Of a stretch of DNA of 54,288 nucleotides, positions 45,768 to 54,183 are shown piece by piece. Below the pieces are notes generated by a model. That model was given only the letters and a program-made list of their open reading frames with translations. It was not told where the DNA came from and did not search any database. The stretch comes from Anabaena sp. CRKS33 (GTDB lineage Bacteria; Cyanobacteriota; Cyanobacteriia; Cyanobacteriales; Nostocaceae): the NCBI GenBank assembly GCA_001672075.1, contig LJOT01000002.1, positions 1-54,288 on the forward strand, read 5' to 3'. A program made the translations under genes and the position numbers. Every line of letters starts with the position of its first letter. The first letter of the stretch is position 1.

Positions 45768-46202
45768 TTATCCAAAAGAACGTTGTTTAAAAGAATTAAA
45801 TTTCTGAGATAATTCTTGTCGGGTGTCAAATTTGATGAGATAACGGAAAGCAAACCAGACAGAGTAAAATAGCCCAATTAACTCAAAAATTGGTTGTAGC
45901 AATGGTATATCATTCACCGCGTCTAATAATGCAATTACTACCTTAACTGTCACCAAAGCCGATAAGATTAAAAGTAAGTTAATTAACGCCCGTTTATTGT
46001 TATTAAAAATTCTGCCTAAATAATCTGGCAGTTTTTCTAAAAATTCAATAATTTGTTTAACAATTTCCTGCCATTGAGACATAGATTTATCAGCAGCAGG
46101 TAGTTTTGGTAAATTGCGATTTTCTCCACCAGAAAAAGACAAAACATCTTGTGGTGAAAGAGAATTTACTGGTTGGGTTTGCTGTGATTGATTTTCCATC
46201 AT
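45768..46202 (-). CDS. CAAD-domain thylakoid/membrane protein
   Basis: A 144-residue protein with a disordered Gln/Ser/Pro N-terminus (1-40), an amphipathic helix (WQEIVKQIIEFLEKLPDYLG) and two membrane helices (about 70-92 and 97-122, LFYSVWFAFRYLIKF). This pattern is the CAAD domain, found appended to some cyanobacterial aminoacyl-tRNA synthetases and related to the membrane-curving CURT1 proteins. Here it occurs alone. It probably sits in the thylakoid membrane. Confidence 0.82.
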   Translation of the reverse strand: MMENQSQQTQPVNSLSPQDVLSFSGGENRNLPKLPAADKSMSQWQEIVKQIIEFLEKLPDYLGRIFNNNKRALINLLLILSALVTVKVVIALLDAVNDIPLLQPIFELIGLFYSVWFAFRYLIKFDTRQELSQKFNSFKQRSFG

Positions 46203-46315
46203 ATTTGTTATTTAGAAATTACAACATTTGTGAAAAGTGAATGGATATCATTAAAGTACCATATTTTAGATGCTAAATCATCAATTCTGAAAAAATAACA
46301 TAAAAAATAAGATAT

Positions 46316-46708
46316 TTAACCTCTCTGGAGTTTATGAATATTTTCCTCCCAGTTTATACCATCAAAAGGCACAATTTGAAAATTGTCAATGACATTACCA
46401 TCTAAACAGCGCACATTAACATCAATACAATCAGGGTGACTACGGGGAACATAAAAAGAATGAATACCACAAATTCCGCAAAATTTATGTTGTGCTACTC
46501 CTGTATTAAATGTGTAAGTTTTTAATACATCTTCCCCTTGTAATAAAGTAAATTGTTCTCGCGGGATAATTAAATGTAAAAATCCTTTTTTAGAACATAT
46601 TGAACAATTACAATCATCAACTTTGTGATTATTAACTAATACCTGAAACCGGACAGCACCACAATGACAACCACCTTCATAAGTAACAAATTCATCTCTA
46701 TTTAACAT
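46316..46708 (-). CDS. GFA-domain zinc protein (CENP-V/glutathione-dependent formaldehyde-activating family)
   Basis: A 130-residue protein with the full cysteine set of the GFA fold: C14 and C16 (GGCHCGAVRF), C33, C35 and C38 (DCNCSICSKKG) and C77 and C80 (KFCGICGIHSFYV). These bind two zinc ions. Family members include S-hydroxymethylglutathione-related enzymes, but most have unknown substrates. Its start overlaps the end of the upstream gene by 11 bases, suggesting co-translation. Confidence 0.88.
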   Translation of the reverse strand: MLNRDEFVTYEGGCHCGAVRFQVLVNNHKVDDCNCSICSKKGFLHLIIPREQFTLLQGEDVLKTYTFNTGVAQHKFCGICGIHSFYVPRSHPDCIDVNVRCLDGNVIDNFQIVPFDGINWEENIHKLQRG

Positions 46709-47042
46709 TAAGTTTTAACCGTTGATTAACTAGAATAGTTAATTTATTCACTTTCTGGTTTAATTCAACCACTAAAGTTGCTAAATTATTTAACATTTTT
46801 TCCTGTTGTGATAAATAATTTTTCAAATTAGGAGGTACAACTTGAGAATTATTGGTAGTAGGTAACTGATTATTTTTACTAACCATTAACTCAAGACGTT
46901 GTAAGCGTAATTGTAAACTCCGAATATCAGTTTCTAAATTATTAACACGGAAATCAACTTGCTGTGATAAAGCAGGTTTTAAAAACATACCACTGCATAC
47001 AATCATCACACATACCGTAGTTATTAACAATTTTCTGAACAT
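46698..47042 (-). CDS. Secreted coiled-coil hypothetical protein
   Basis: A 114-residue protein with a signal peptide (FRKLLITTVCVMIVCSGMFL, likely cleaved near ALS) and a Leu/Asn heptad pattern afterwards (VNNLETDIRSLQLRLQRLEL and LNNLATLVVELNQKVNKLTI), probably a periplasmic coiled coil. Unknown function. It overlaps the GFA gene. Confidence 0.7.
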   Translation of the reverse strand: MFRKLLITTVCVMIVCSGMFLKPALSQQVDFRVNNLETDIRSLQLRLQRLELMVSKNNQLPTTNNSQVVPPNLKNYLSQQEKMLNNLATLVVELNQKVNKLTILVNQRLKLNVK

Positions 47043-47074
47043 GATATTATCAACTAATTAAATGAAAACCGTAA

Positions 47075-47099
47075 GTTGGGTTGCTTTTATCAACCCAAC
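47075..47099. terminator. Hairpin between two minus-strand genes
   Basis: GTTGGGTTG and CAACCCAAC form a perfect 9-bp stem with the loop CTTTTAT. It lies after the CIA30 fusion gene and before the start of the coiled-coil gene, so it may end the former. No T-run follows; it also resembles the repeat at 23990-24082. Confidence 0.5.
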
Positions 47100-47122
47100 A
47101 AACTTGTTAATTATTCAAAGTC

Positions 47123-48607
47123 TTATTGATCAACTTGTAAGGAAGAAAATAGGCTTTGCCAATTTGGATTATTAGTAACTATGTCATTTTCCTTGACTTC
47201 AAAAGTTAGATTTTTCGCTTTTGGTTCTTTAATTGCTTGTACACAAATTTCCGCAACATCATCACGACTAACTTTCCCTTTGATATTATCACCTTGTGCA
47301 AATATTAATTCCTTTCCTCCTACTGTTTCTGTTAAAGCACAAGGTCTAATAATTGTATAAGGTATTCCACTAGCTTTCAAACATTCTTCACCTCGTAATT
47401 TCCAGGTTAAAATCCCTCCCAATTGGTCATTTAATCTGACCGCAGGCGGTTCTTCATCTAAATTAATTCCTGGTCTTCCGGGACGAGTCACCCCAGCGGA
47501 ACTAATTAATATAAATTGAGGTAAAATTTCCCCACCATAGGCTTGAATTGATGAAACTTCCAGCGCGAAAACGCCAGGATTAAACTTAGGATTTAAAGCA
47601 CCATCATATTCAAACTTACTCAACATTAGTTGTAAAGAACAAATTTTACTAACGTCTATTATTGGACAATCCTTAACAACTTTGGCACGAAATACACCGA
47701 AGAAATCTGTAAAAGGGATCTGAATATCTAGCCAATTATTAGCAACAGTATCAAAAGAATAGCTATAACCAATTCCGTCCCAAGTTGACTCTGTGCGTAA
47801 AAATATTTTATAACGTTGACCATCACCTTTCACCCGCAATTTCACACCTTGATAACCTGATAAATCGCATAAAGGTGAAAAATTCTTAGTTCTTACCGAA
47901 GCAAAACCCCCAGAATTAGCAGTAGAAACATTACCTGTAAATACTGCGTTATTTTCTCTAATTTGGAAACTACTAGAACTGACACCACCCATAACAACAT
48001 CATCCAAAGCACCCCAGATATTTTTGATTTCATCTGATGGTTTAGTAAAATCAAATATGGGTTTTTCACCAGCAGCAACCAGATATTTTTTTGCTGCTTC
48101 AACTAAATTTTTTACACCTTGATATTCAACATTTTCTGGTGTATCTCCAACAATTTCCGGTAGATAAAATTTCACACCTTGATTATATTTTGCTCTATCT
48201 GGTGTATCTCCTTCCACTGGTTGTACACGAACTGCTGTACAACAAATTATAGCTTGAATATTAGCCAAAACTAAATTTGTCAAAGTTTCTGGTTTTGTAA
48301 TATCTCCAACCACCAAATCAATATCATCACCGAGAATTGGCCGTGCTTTGTCAATATCTCGAACCAAACAACGGACATGATAACCCTGGGCTACCAATTT
48401 TTTCACAACTCGTTTACCCACACCACCAGTCGCACCAGCTACCAGAATTACACCCATATTTATTCCTGCTTTTGATAGATTTTGATGATCTTTATAACCA
48501 CCTTGAAAAAGTTTTTGTATCCAGATCAGAACCGGAAATACTTCAAAGTAGGTGAGAGTTTTAATGAACCTGCATAAATCCCATTGTGAACGATTGTTGT
48601 TATTCAT
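47123..48607 (-). CDS. NmrA-like Rossmann protein with an embedded CIA30 domain
   Basis: A protein of about 494 residues. After a leader of about 50 residues the dinucleotide-binding motif VAGATGGVGK opens an atypical SDR (NmrA) fold. A CIA30 domain (from about FDFTKPSDEIKNIWGALDDV to SIQAYGGEIL, roughly residues 185-365) is inserted, and the Rossmann fold resumes with QFILISSAGVTRPG and the YTIIRPCALTE region. CIA30 proteins assist complex I assembly in mitochondria; here a role in NDH-1 or photosystem assembly is only a guess. The ATG giving MNNNNRSQW is preferred over one eight codons earlier. Confidence 0.82.
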   Translation of the reverse strand: MNNNNRSQWDLCRFIKTLTYFEVFPVLIWIQKLFQGGYKDHQNLSKAGINMGVILVAGATGGVGKRVVKKLVAQGYHVRCLVRDIDKARPILGDDIDLVVGDITKPETLTNLVLANIQAIICCTAVRVQPVEGDTPDRAKYNQGVKFYLPEIVGDTPENVEYQGVKNLVEAAKKYLVAAGEKPIFDFTKPSDEIKNIWGALDDVVMGGVSSSSFQIRENNAVFTGNVSTANSGGFASVRTKNFSPLCDLSGYQGVKLRVKGDGQRYKIFLRTESTWDGIGYSYSFDTVANNWLDIQIPFTDFFGVFRAKVVKDCPIIDVSKICSLQLMLSKFEYDGALNPKFNPGVFALEVSSIQAYGGEILPQFILISSAGVTRPGRPGINLDEEPPAVRLNDQLGGILTWKLRGEECLKASGIPYTIIRPCALTETVGGKELIFAQGDNIKGKVSRDDVAEICVQAIKEPKAKNLTFEVKENDIVTNNPNWQSLFSSLQVDQ

Positions 48608-48626
48608 AAATACCACCCTTCGGGAA

Positions 48627-48648
48627 GTCAAAAGTCAAAAGTCAAAAA
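48627..48648. repeat. STRR heptamer (AAAAGTC)
   Basis: Three copies of AAAAGTC beside the CIA30 gene start, the same unit as at 20235-20270. Confidence 0.75.
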
Positions 48649-48792
48649 AATAATTTTACTCTTATTATATCAACTTCTTGATATACTATAAAAGTCCCGA
48701 AGGAAATTTTTTCCTATAAGGTAATATCTCCTTTTCTCTTCCTCCGTGTCCTCTGTGCCTCTGCGGTTCGTTAAAATAAATAATTATCAATC

Positions 48793-49293
48793 ATGATCGA
48801 TCAACTTAAAAAAGCCCAAGCCGAATACGAGAAATTCCCCTCAGAATTTACGAGCATTATCATGAGTACAATTAGTAAAGAGGGAATTCCTGACGCTAGT
48901 TACGCCCCTTTTGTCATAGACGATGATAAAAACATCTACATTTATGTGAGTGGACTAGCCACTCACACCCAAAATATTCATAATCATCCTTTTGTGAGTG
49001 TTTTATTTATTGAAGACGAAGTTAAAACTAAACAAATTTTTGCCCGTCGGCGTTTAAATTTTAATTGTACCGCAAATTTGGTAGAGAGAGAAAGTGAAAA
49101 ATGGCAACAAATTGTTGATAAATTTGAGATTCGTTTTGGAGAATTGATTTCTACATTACGCAGTTTACCAGATTTTAGGATTTTTCAACTCACACCCCAA
49201 AACGGACGTTTTGTAATTGGGTTTGGTGCTGCTTATAATATTAGTAGTGATAATATAAATCAACTTGTCCAAATTACTAAAGAGTCACTTTGA
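48793..49293 (+). CDS. HugZ-like / pyridoxamine-phosphate-oxidase-fold protein
   Basis: A 166-residue split-barrel protein of the HugZ/PNPOx-like class. GIPDASYAPFVIDDDKNIYIYV and NHPFVSVLFIEDE match the N-terminal strands of HugZ, a haem oxygenase-like enzyme, while GRFVIGFGAAYNI is its C-terminal motif. Whether it degrades haem or binds flavin cannot be decided. The hydrolase gene follows after five bases, so the two likely form an operon. Confidence 0.82.
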   Translation: MIDQLKKAQAEYEKFPSEFTSIIMSTISKEGIPDASYAPFVIDDDKNIYIYVSGLATHTQNIHNHPFVSVLFIEDEVKTKQIFARRRLNFNCTANLVERESEKWQQIVDKFEIRFGELISTLRSLPDFRIFQLTPQNGRFVIGFGAAYNISSDNINQLVQITKESL

Positions 49294-49298
49294 TAATT

Positions 49299-50204
49299 AT
49301 GCTGCAATTTCAACCTCCTGGGTTTGGTAGTAAGTTCATTCATACATCTTTGGGGACAATGGTTTACTATACCCAAATTAGTGATCCTTGGGAAAATGCA
49401 AAAGATCAAGATTTACCACCATTGTTATTTTTACATAATTTTGGTGGTGGTGCGTCCGCTTATGAATGGTCTAAAATTTACCCAGCTTATGCTGCAAAAT
49501 ATCGAATTTTAGCCCCAGATTTAATTGGGTGGGGAAAATCTGCTCACCCTGTGCGAGATTATCAAATTGAAGATTATTTAACCACAATTATTGAGTTTAT
49601 TAATCAAACTTGTCACCAAAGTGTAACTGTAATAGCATCTTCTTTAACTGCGGCTTTTACTATTCGTCTGGCTATTACTTATCCCCATTTATTCAAAGCT
49701 TTGTTTTTAGTCTGTCCTGCGGGGTTCAATGATTTTGGACAAGGTGCGGGACGAAGATTACCACTTTCCTTGATTAATACACCTTTAGTAGATAATTTAA
49801 TTTATGCTCTGGGTGCAGAAAATGAAATTGCAGTGAGGAATTTTTTACAAAGTTTTCTTTTTGCTAAACCAGAAAGGGTGACACAGGAAATGGTAGCAGC
49901 TTATTTAACTTCTGCACAACAATATCAAGCTAAATTTGCGGCTTTGTCCTTTTTACGCGGAAATCTTTACTTTGATTTGAGTTTATATATTCAGCAACTT
50001 CAAGTTCCGAGTGTCATTTTGTGGGGTGAAAAAGCACAGTTTACAAATATTGAATTAGGACGACGTTTAGCTAGTTTAAATTCTACGGTAATTAAAGGTT
50101 TTGAGGAAATACCAGATACAGGAATTATTCCGCATTTAGAAATACCAGCGGTTGTGATTGGAATTTTACAAAAATACAATACAACGGGAGAATTAAAAAT
50201 CTAA
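49299..50204 (+). CDS. Alpha/beta-hydrolase
   Basis: A 301-residue hydrolase. The oxyanion-hole segment is LFLHNFGGGASAYEW and the strand/turn DLIGWGKS is typical. The nucleophile elbow reads VIASSLTAAF, so the usual G-x-S-x-G is A-S-S-L-T. Acid and histidine candidates are in WGEKAQF and IIPHLEIP. The ATG at 49299 is used; an earlier TTG would overlap the HugZ-like gene by four bases. Substrate unknown; the HugZ-like neighbour hints at tetrapyrrole chemistry, weakly. Confidence 0.82.
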   Translation: MLQFQPPGFGSKFIHTSLGTMVYYTQISDPWENAKDQDLPPLLFLHNFGGGASAYEWSKIYPAYAAKYRILAPDLIGWGKSAHPVRDYQIEDYLTTIIEFINQTCHQSVTVIASSLTAAFTIRLAITYPHLFKALFLVCPAGFNDFGQGAGRRLPLSLINTPLVDNLIYALGAENEIAVRNFLQSFLFAKPERVTQEMVAAYLTSAQQYQAKFAALSFLRGNLYFDLSLYIQQLQVPSVILWGEKAQFTNIELGRRLASLNSTVIKGFEEIPDTGIIPHLEIPAVVIGILQKYNTTGELKI

Positions 50205-50321
50205 ATTCAAAAGCAAAGATTGAACTTGTGAGAATTAGAAGATTAAATATCTCCAACTTTACTCCTTTGCGTCTACTCTGGGTGATCTCTAAAATAAAAA
50301 TAGAACACAAATTCTGTACTT

Positions 50322-50344
50322 TTTGACTTTTGACTTTTGACTTC
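50322..50344. repeat. STRR heptamer (TTTTGAC)
   Basis: Three copies of TTTTGAC, the complement-strand form of AAAAGTC-type heptamers elsewhere in the window, in the gap between two converging genes. Confidence 0.75.
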
Positions 50345-50429
50345 CCCAAGGGCCCGCTGCTGACTGTTTTTATCTTCACAGAATCAGCAACGCACCTCTT
50401 GTAGATATGTAGGATTCAATATCTAATAT

Positions 50430-50786
<357 letters not shown>

Positions 50787-50919
50787 CTAATAGCGTTGTT
50801 TATATATCTAACCAGATTCCTTGTCTCACGCTGTAAGTATAGCGCTAGTTATTAACTTGAAATTGATGTATTGGATTTGGTCAGTTTTTGTTATCCTCTG
50901 ATGATGATCAACAATTTTA

Positions 50920-53520
50920 TTACAAAAGCGGTAACTTTGTTTGTCCCAGTCTTTGCCAATCAGCGATCGCCTGTTGGGTCCACAGCCAATTTTGTGATAA
51001 TTTCTCTATAGTAAAATCTGCGGGTGCGTTTTGAATCACCATTTGTCGAAGTTTAATCGCTTCCTGCAAATATTTTTGACGTTTATCAGCTGGTTGACTC
51101 TGAGCGCTTTTGTATAACCCCAAGGCTAACCCAGCATAAGCTGTTAATCTTTCTGGTTCTCCAGATATTTGCGGATATTTTGTTTGTCCAATTTTTGCCC
51201 TTCCATTCTGCTGAGGTTGTAATGCTAAATTCAGGGATTTGAACCAAGCATCATTGGCATAATTGAGATTATTCTCTTCATAATAGGCAAATCCCAAAGC
51301 ATTATTATACAAAATAGAATCGGGCTGATTCTGTAATGCCCTAGCCCAGTAACGGCGTGCATCATCAATACTATATTTATTATTACCAGTTTGTACAGAC
51401 TGCCAAGCTAATCGTCCCCAGGCAAAATTCACAGATGGATTTTGGGTATCTTGAACAGGTATTAATTTTAAGGCGGTTTCGGCTGGGGTCAATGCACCAC
51501 GATTTAATAATTCATGAATAGCATTCAATCCATCTTTTAAGTTACCCTGACTCAATTGTGCGGTAGCTGTAGCTGTGACAATCCCGGTGGCTGTGTTGGA
51601 TAATTTAATACTTGGATGTTGATTGTTGATGATATTTGATACGGGAAGGGGTGGGATATTGAGTAGAAGGTGCTGCTGAGATTGGCGTTGATGCCACCAC
51701 GAAGCAACACCAATGATCATGGTAATTGCACTTGCACCGAAAAGACCCAAAAGCAATGATGATTTTGATTTGTGATAGCGATTACTTGATGTCACTAAGG
51801 GAGTCGGTGATAAGGGGGGATTTACCTGTCGCTTTTGAATATTTAGGGGGGTTGGTGTGATTGATGTTGGCACATTTCCCCAGTTTAAATGTTCCTCAAG
51901 TTCAGCAACCTGCGTTTCTGACAAATCGTTAGATTCTTGGATTAGTTCGGCTTTCATGCTTTGTCCCTCGCTTGTGGTTGTCCGGTTATCCAACTGACGA
52001 AACAAGTCAGAAACTATTGCGGAATCTTGATCATAGTTGGTGTCATCATATTCAATTTCATCCACAAGATCACCCCAAGTATCTGTCAAAAGCCAATCCA
52101 CCTCGGTTGTGTCTTCTGTCAATTCGGGATTGAGAATATCATGGTCAGCCATGAAGTTTTCTGGGTTATTTGCTACGGTGGCATAATGATGATGACTAGT
52201 CTGCTGAGGTGGCTGATATTCGTTTAGTAATTCCGATAACCCGCGTGAATTAGCTACATGATCTGATAAATTAATTTGTGGTGTCAAACAACCATCAAAA
52301 TCTCGCTGAAGGTACAATATCGGCAATGCCCAGTACATCTGTTGAGAACCATAAGCAGAAATTAAACCCTGACGAACCCGACTCACGCACAAATCTAAGG
52401 CATAACCCTGACTCAAATTCCGGTAAAATAGTTGTGTTAGGGTGAGTGCCACCTCATCGGGTATGCGTTCTGACATGGCCAGTACACTTCTAATTCCCCG
52501 TTTAACCAGACATTCTGTTAAATTCCCCTCTCCTGAATTTTCTTCAGCCCCCGCTTTAGCTCCATAAGACCCAAAGCAGGAATTAAACACTACCATTTGC
52601 ACATGATTATTAATCAGTAACCCAGCCAAATCATCCCCGCAGAGGGTTTCTGTTAAACCAGTTTTTTTACTGACTAGATAAATTTGCCCACCATTCGCGC
52701 CCAAGTTGCTATGACCGGAATAGTGGAGAATATCGTAATGTCCCTGTTCTAGGGCTTGGGTGAGTTCTTCTCTACCTGGTTCATCAAGAACAGTCAATTC
52801 AATTTCTGGTAGATGATGGTTACTATCTGCCAATTTTAATGCTTGAGAGTGTAGTTCAGCCTTGAGGTTAATAGCCTCTTGCTTGAGTAAATTTAACTGT
52901 ACCAAGTCCCTTGGGGAAGAAATCACCATCAACACCTTTAGCCCCGGTTTTGCCGCTGGTGTGGGGGAATTATGAGATTGGAAATGGTTGGGTGATAGCG
53001 AAGCGCTCTGTAGAAATCGCTTCCGCTCGTCATAGGCACGCAACCAGTAGGCATTGACTGAGGACATACCACATTGGTAACGGGCAAAAGTGATGTCGGG
53101 TCCTGTGACTAAAGGGCGATCACGAAGCGCTCCGTAGGAATCGCCTGCGTGCATGACTTCCCATGGCAACCGTGCCAAACTGGGGTCTTTGAGTCCCAAT
53201 CTTAGCCGCAGCACTTGTTGATGATTTTGGGCAATACCTTGAGCGGTGATCCAACTATCCCTCAGAGATCTCTGGAATAGAGTGTTATACAATTCTCGTC
53301 CTAATTCCACTAGGTTAGGGGCATTTTTATTGGTCATTTCCCCTTGCAAGACTAGTTGCAAAGGGTCATCCATTAAATATCCAGCGATCGCTAACCATTC
53401 GGTGACGGGTAGGTGTAGGAGTTCTTCAGCTAGGGGTACTCCAGGTGCTACTTGTTCGGTTCGCAGCAGATAGTGATTTTGTCCTACTGGCGTTGCGGAA
53501 AGGTGAAATTCCTGGGTCAC
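50920..53520 (-). CDS. hetF: CHAT-domain protease-like protein HetF with TPR C-terminus
   Basis: An 866-residue protein. A conserved N-terminal region is followed by a CHAT (caspase-like) domain with the probable catalytic pair H270 (ILHYSGHSN) and C315 (VVFNSCFGSYG). An acidic linker (440-560), one membrane helix (about 588-608, SLLLGLFGASAITMIIGVAS) and a TPR-like region (about 680-850) follow. HetF of Anabaena, needed for heterocyst differentiation and normal HetR levels, has the CHAT domain and membrane segment, and the NsiR1-type array upstream in the opposite direction is the reported neighbourhood of hetF. Two 27-base dispersed repeats are inserted in the coding frame. Confidence 0.82.
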   Translation of the reverse strand: MTQEFHLSATPVGQNHYLLRTEQVAPGVPLAEELLHLPVTEWLAIAGYLMDDPLQLVLQGEMTNKNAPNLVELGRELYNTLFQRSLRDSWITAQGIAQNHQQVLRLRLGLKDPSLARLPWEVMHAGDSYGALRDRPLVTGPDITFARYQCGMSSVNAYWLRAYDERKRFLQSASLSPNHFQSHNSPTPAAKPGLKVLMVISSPRDLVQLNLLKQEAINLKAELHSQALKLADSNHHLPEIELTVLDEPGREELTQALEQGHYDILHYSGHSNLGANGGQIYLVSKKTGLTETLCGDDLAGLLINNHVQMVVFNSCFGSYGAKAGAEENSGEGNLTECLVKRGIRSVLAMSERIPDEVALTLTQLFYRNLSQGYALDLCVSRVRQGLISAYGSQQMYWALPILYLQRDFDGCLTPQINLSDHVANSRGLSELLNEYQPPQQTSHHHYATVANNPENFMADHDILNPELTEDTTEVDWLLTDTWGDLVDEIEYDDTNYDQDSAIVSDLFRQLDNRTTTSEGQSMKAELIQESNDLSETQVAELEEHLNWGNVPTSITPTPLNIQKRQVNPPLSPTPLVTSSNRYHKSKSSLLLGLFGASAITMIIGVASWWHQRQSQQHLLLNIPPLPVSNIINNQHPSIKLSNTATGIVTATATAQLSQGNLKDGLNAIHELLNRGALTPAETALKLIPVQDTQNPSVNFAWGRLAWQSVQTGNNKYSIDDARRYWARALQNQPDSILYNNALGFAYYEENNLNYANDAWFKSLNLALQPQQNGRAKIGQTKYPQISGEPERLTAYAGLALGLYKSAQSQPADKRQKYLQEAIKLRQMVIQNAPADFTIEKLSQNWLWTQQAIADWQRLGQTKLPLL
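52994..53020. repeat. Small dispersed repeat inside hetF, copy 1
   Basis: A 27-base segment around GCGAAGCGCTCTGTAGAAAT. It matches 53118-53144 at 23 of 27 bases. Being 27 bases long, it keeps the hetF frame and encodes RFLQSASLS. Confidence 0.75.
53118..53144. repeat. Small dispersed repeat inside hetF, copy 2
   Basis: The second 27-base copy, around CGAAGCGCTCCGTAGGAATC. It is read in a different frame from copy 1 and encodes GDSYGALRD, so the two protein inserts do not resemble each other. Confidence 0.75.
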
Positions 53521-53672
53521 AATTTCTGCTCCATGTTTTTTAGACTATGTTGATGACGCGGGGTGGTGTAGATGTATTTTGTTATTCTAATGTTTCGGAT
53601 GTGTGTTGTTTTGTCTTGTTCTTAAAATGGTTTTTCGTGAGGTTTTCTGTCTGTTTGTTTTCAAATGATTAT
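53521..53672. other. Upstream region of hetF
   Basis: The 152 bases before the first small-RNA unit form at least part of the hetF leader on the minus strand. T-rich with no coding frame; no clear hetF promoter element could be assigned. Confidence 0.5.
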
Positions 53673-53777
53673 TCCGGGTTGGCCGATTTGCTCTAAGAAA
53701 TCTTTGTTTGGTAGATGCACCTTGATCTTCAATTCCCCTAGTTGGTTAATTTTGGCTAGGGGTTTTCCTTTTTTTTT
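53673..53777 (+). ncRNA. nsiR1: NsiR1-like small RNA unit 1 (degenerate)
   Basis: The unit begins with TCCGGG (53673-53678) at the -35 position, then GTAGATGCACC at 53711, and ends in the stem CCCCTAG/CTAGGGG (53735-53762) followed by a long T-run. It is the most diverged of three units and the closest to hetF. The RNA would be about 60 nt and, transcribed against hetF, could overlap the hetF leader. Confidence 0.72.
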
Positions 53778-53794
53778 AATTCTGGCAAATAAAA

Positions 53795-53819
53795 AACACC
53801 CTTGTTAACTAAGAGTGTT
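53795..53819 (-). terminator. Bidirectional hairpin between small-RNA units
   Basis: AACACCCTT and AAGAGTGTT pair around GTTAACT. On the minus strand the stem is followed by TTTTTT-like sequence, so it is a good terminator for leftward transcripts coming from the array side; on the + strand it is followed by TTTATAA. Confidence 0.65.
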
Positions 53820-53893
53820 TATAAGGTTTTGTAATTCAGTTACAGCAGTTCCCAGTATTATGAAGTACAGATATTAATGAAAAACTATTGTGG

Positions 53894-53912
53894 TGCGGGC
53901 TTCCTGCCCGCA
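53894..53912. repeat. Short palindrome (TGCGGGC/GCCCGCA)
   Basis: A perfect 7-bp GC-rich stem with a five-base loop in the spacer between the first and second small-RNA units. It has no T-run and looks like a common dispersed hairpin. Confidence 0.55.
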
Positions 53913-54045
53913 TAAAGTGTACCTCACTCAAGCTGAACTTGCTGTATTTAGTAGATGAATTTCTCATAACCAACTCCCCTACTCAGCCACTCCAGCCCCA
54001 GGAATTTTTTCGGTATGGGACTTGCAGCAATATTTGGGTACTTTT

Positions 54046-54144
54046 TCCGGGTCATAAGTGAAAAACAATGAACAGTTAACAAGTAGATGCACCCTGATAA
54101 CTAACTTCCCCTAGCTGGCTAACACCACTGGGGGTTTTTTCTTG
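54046..54144 (+). ncRNA. nsiR1: NsiR1-like small RNA unit 2
   Basis: TCCGGG at 54046-54051 lies 37 bases before GTAGATGCACC at 54083. The RNA part ends with CCCCTAGCTGG...CCACTGGGGG and TTTTTT (54109-54137). An 81-base block (54070-54150) is repeated almost exactly at 54208-54288. Predicted transcript of about 60 nt on the + strand. Confidence 0.82.
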
Positions 54145-54183
54145 TTTATGGTTAGCACCACACAATCATTACCATATAATTTT

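Noticed and set aside
51961-52227. 88-codon frame opposite hetF
   Set aside because: Antisense to the hetF linker region, no independent support.
53894-53912. Palindrome as a fourth small-RNA terminator
   Set aside because: It has neither the TCCGGA element nor the GTAGATGCACC body, and no T-run after the stem.
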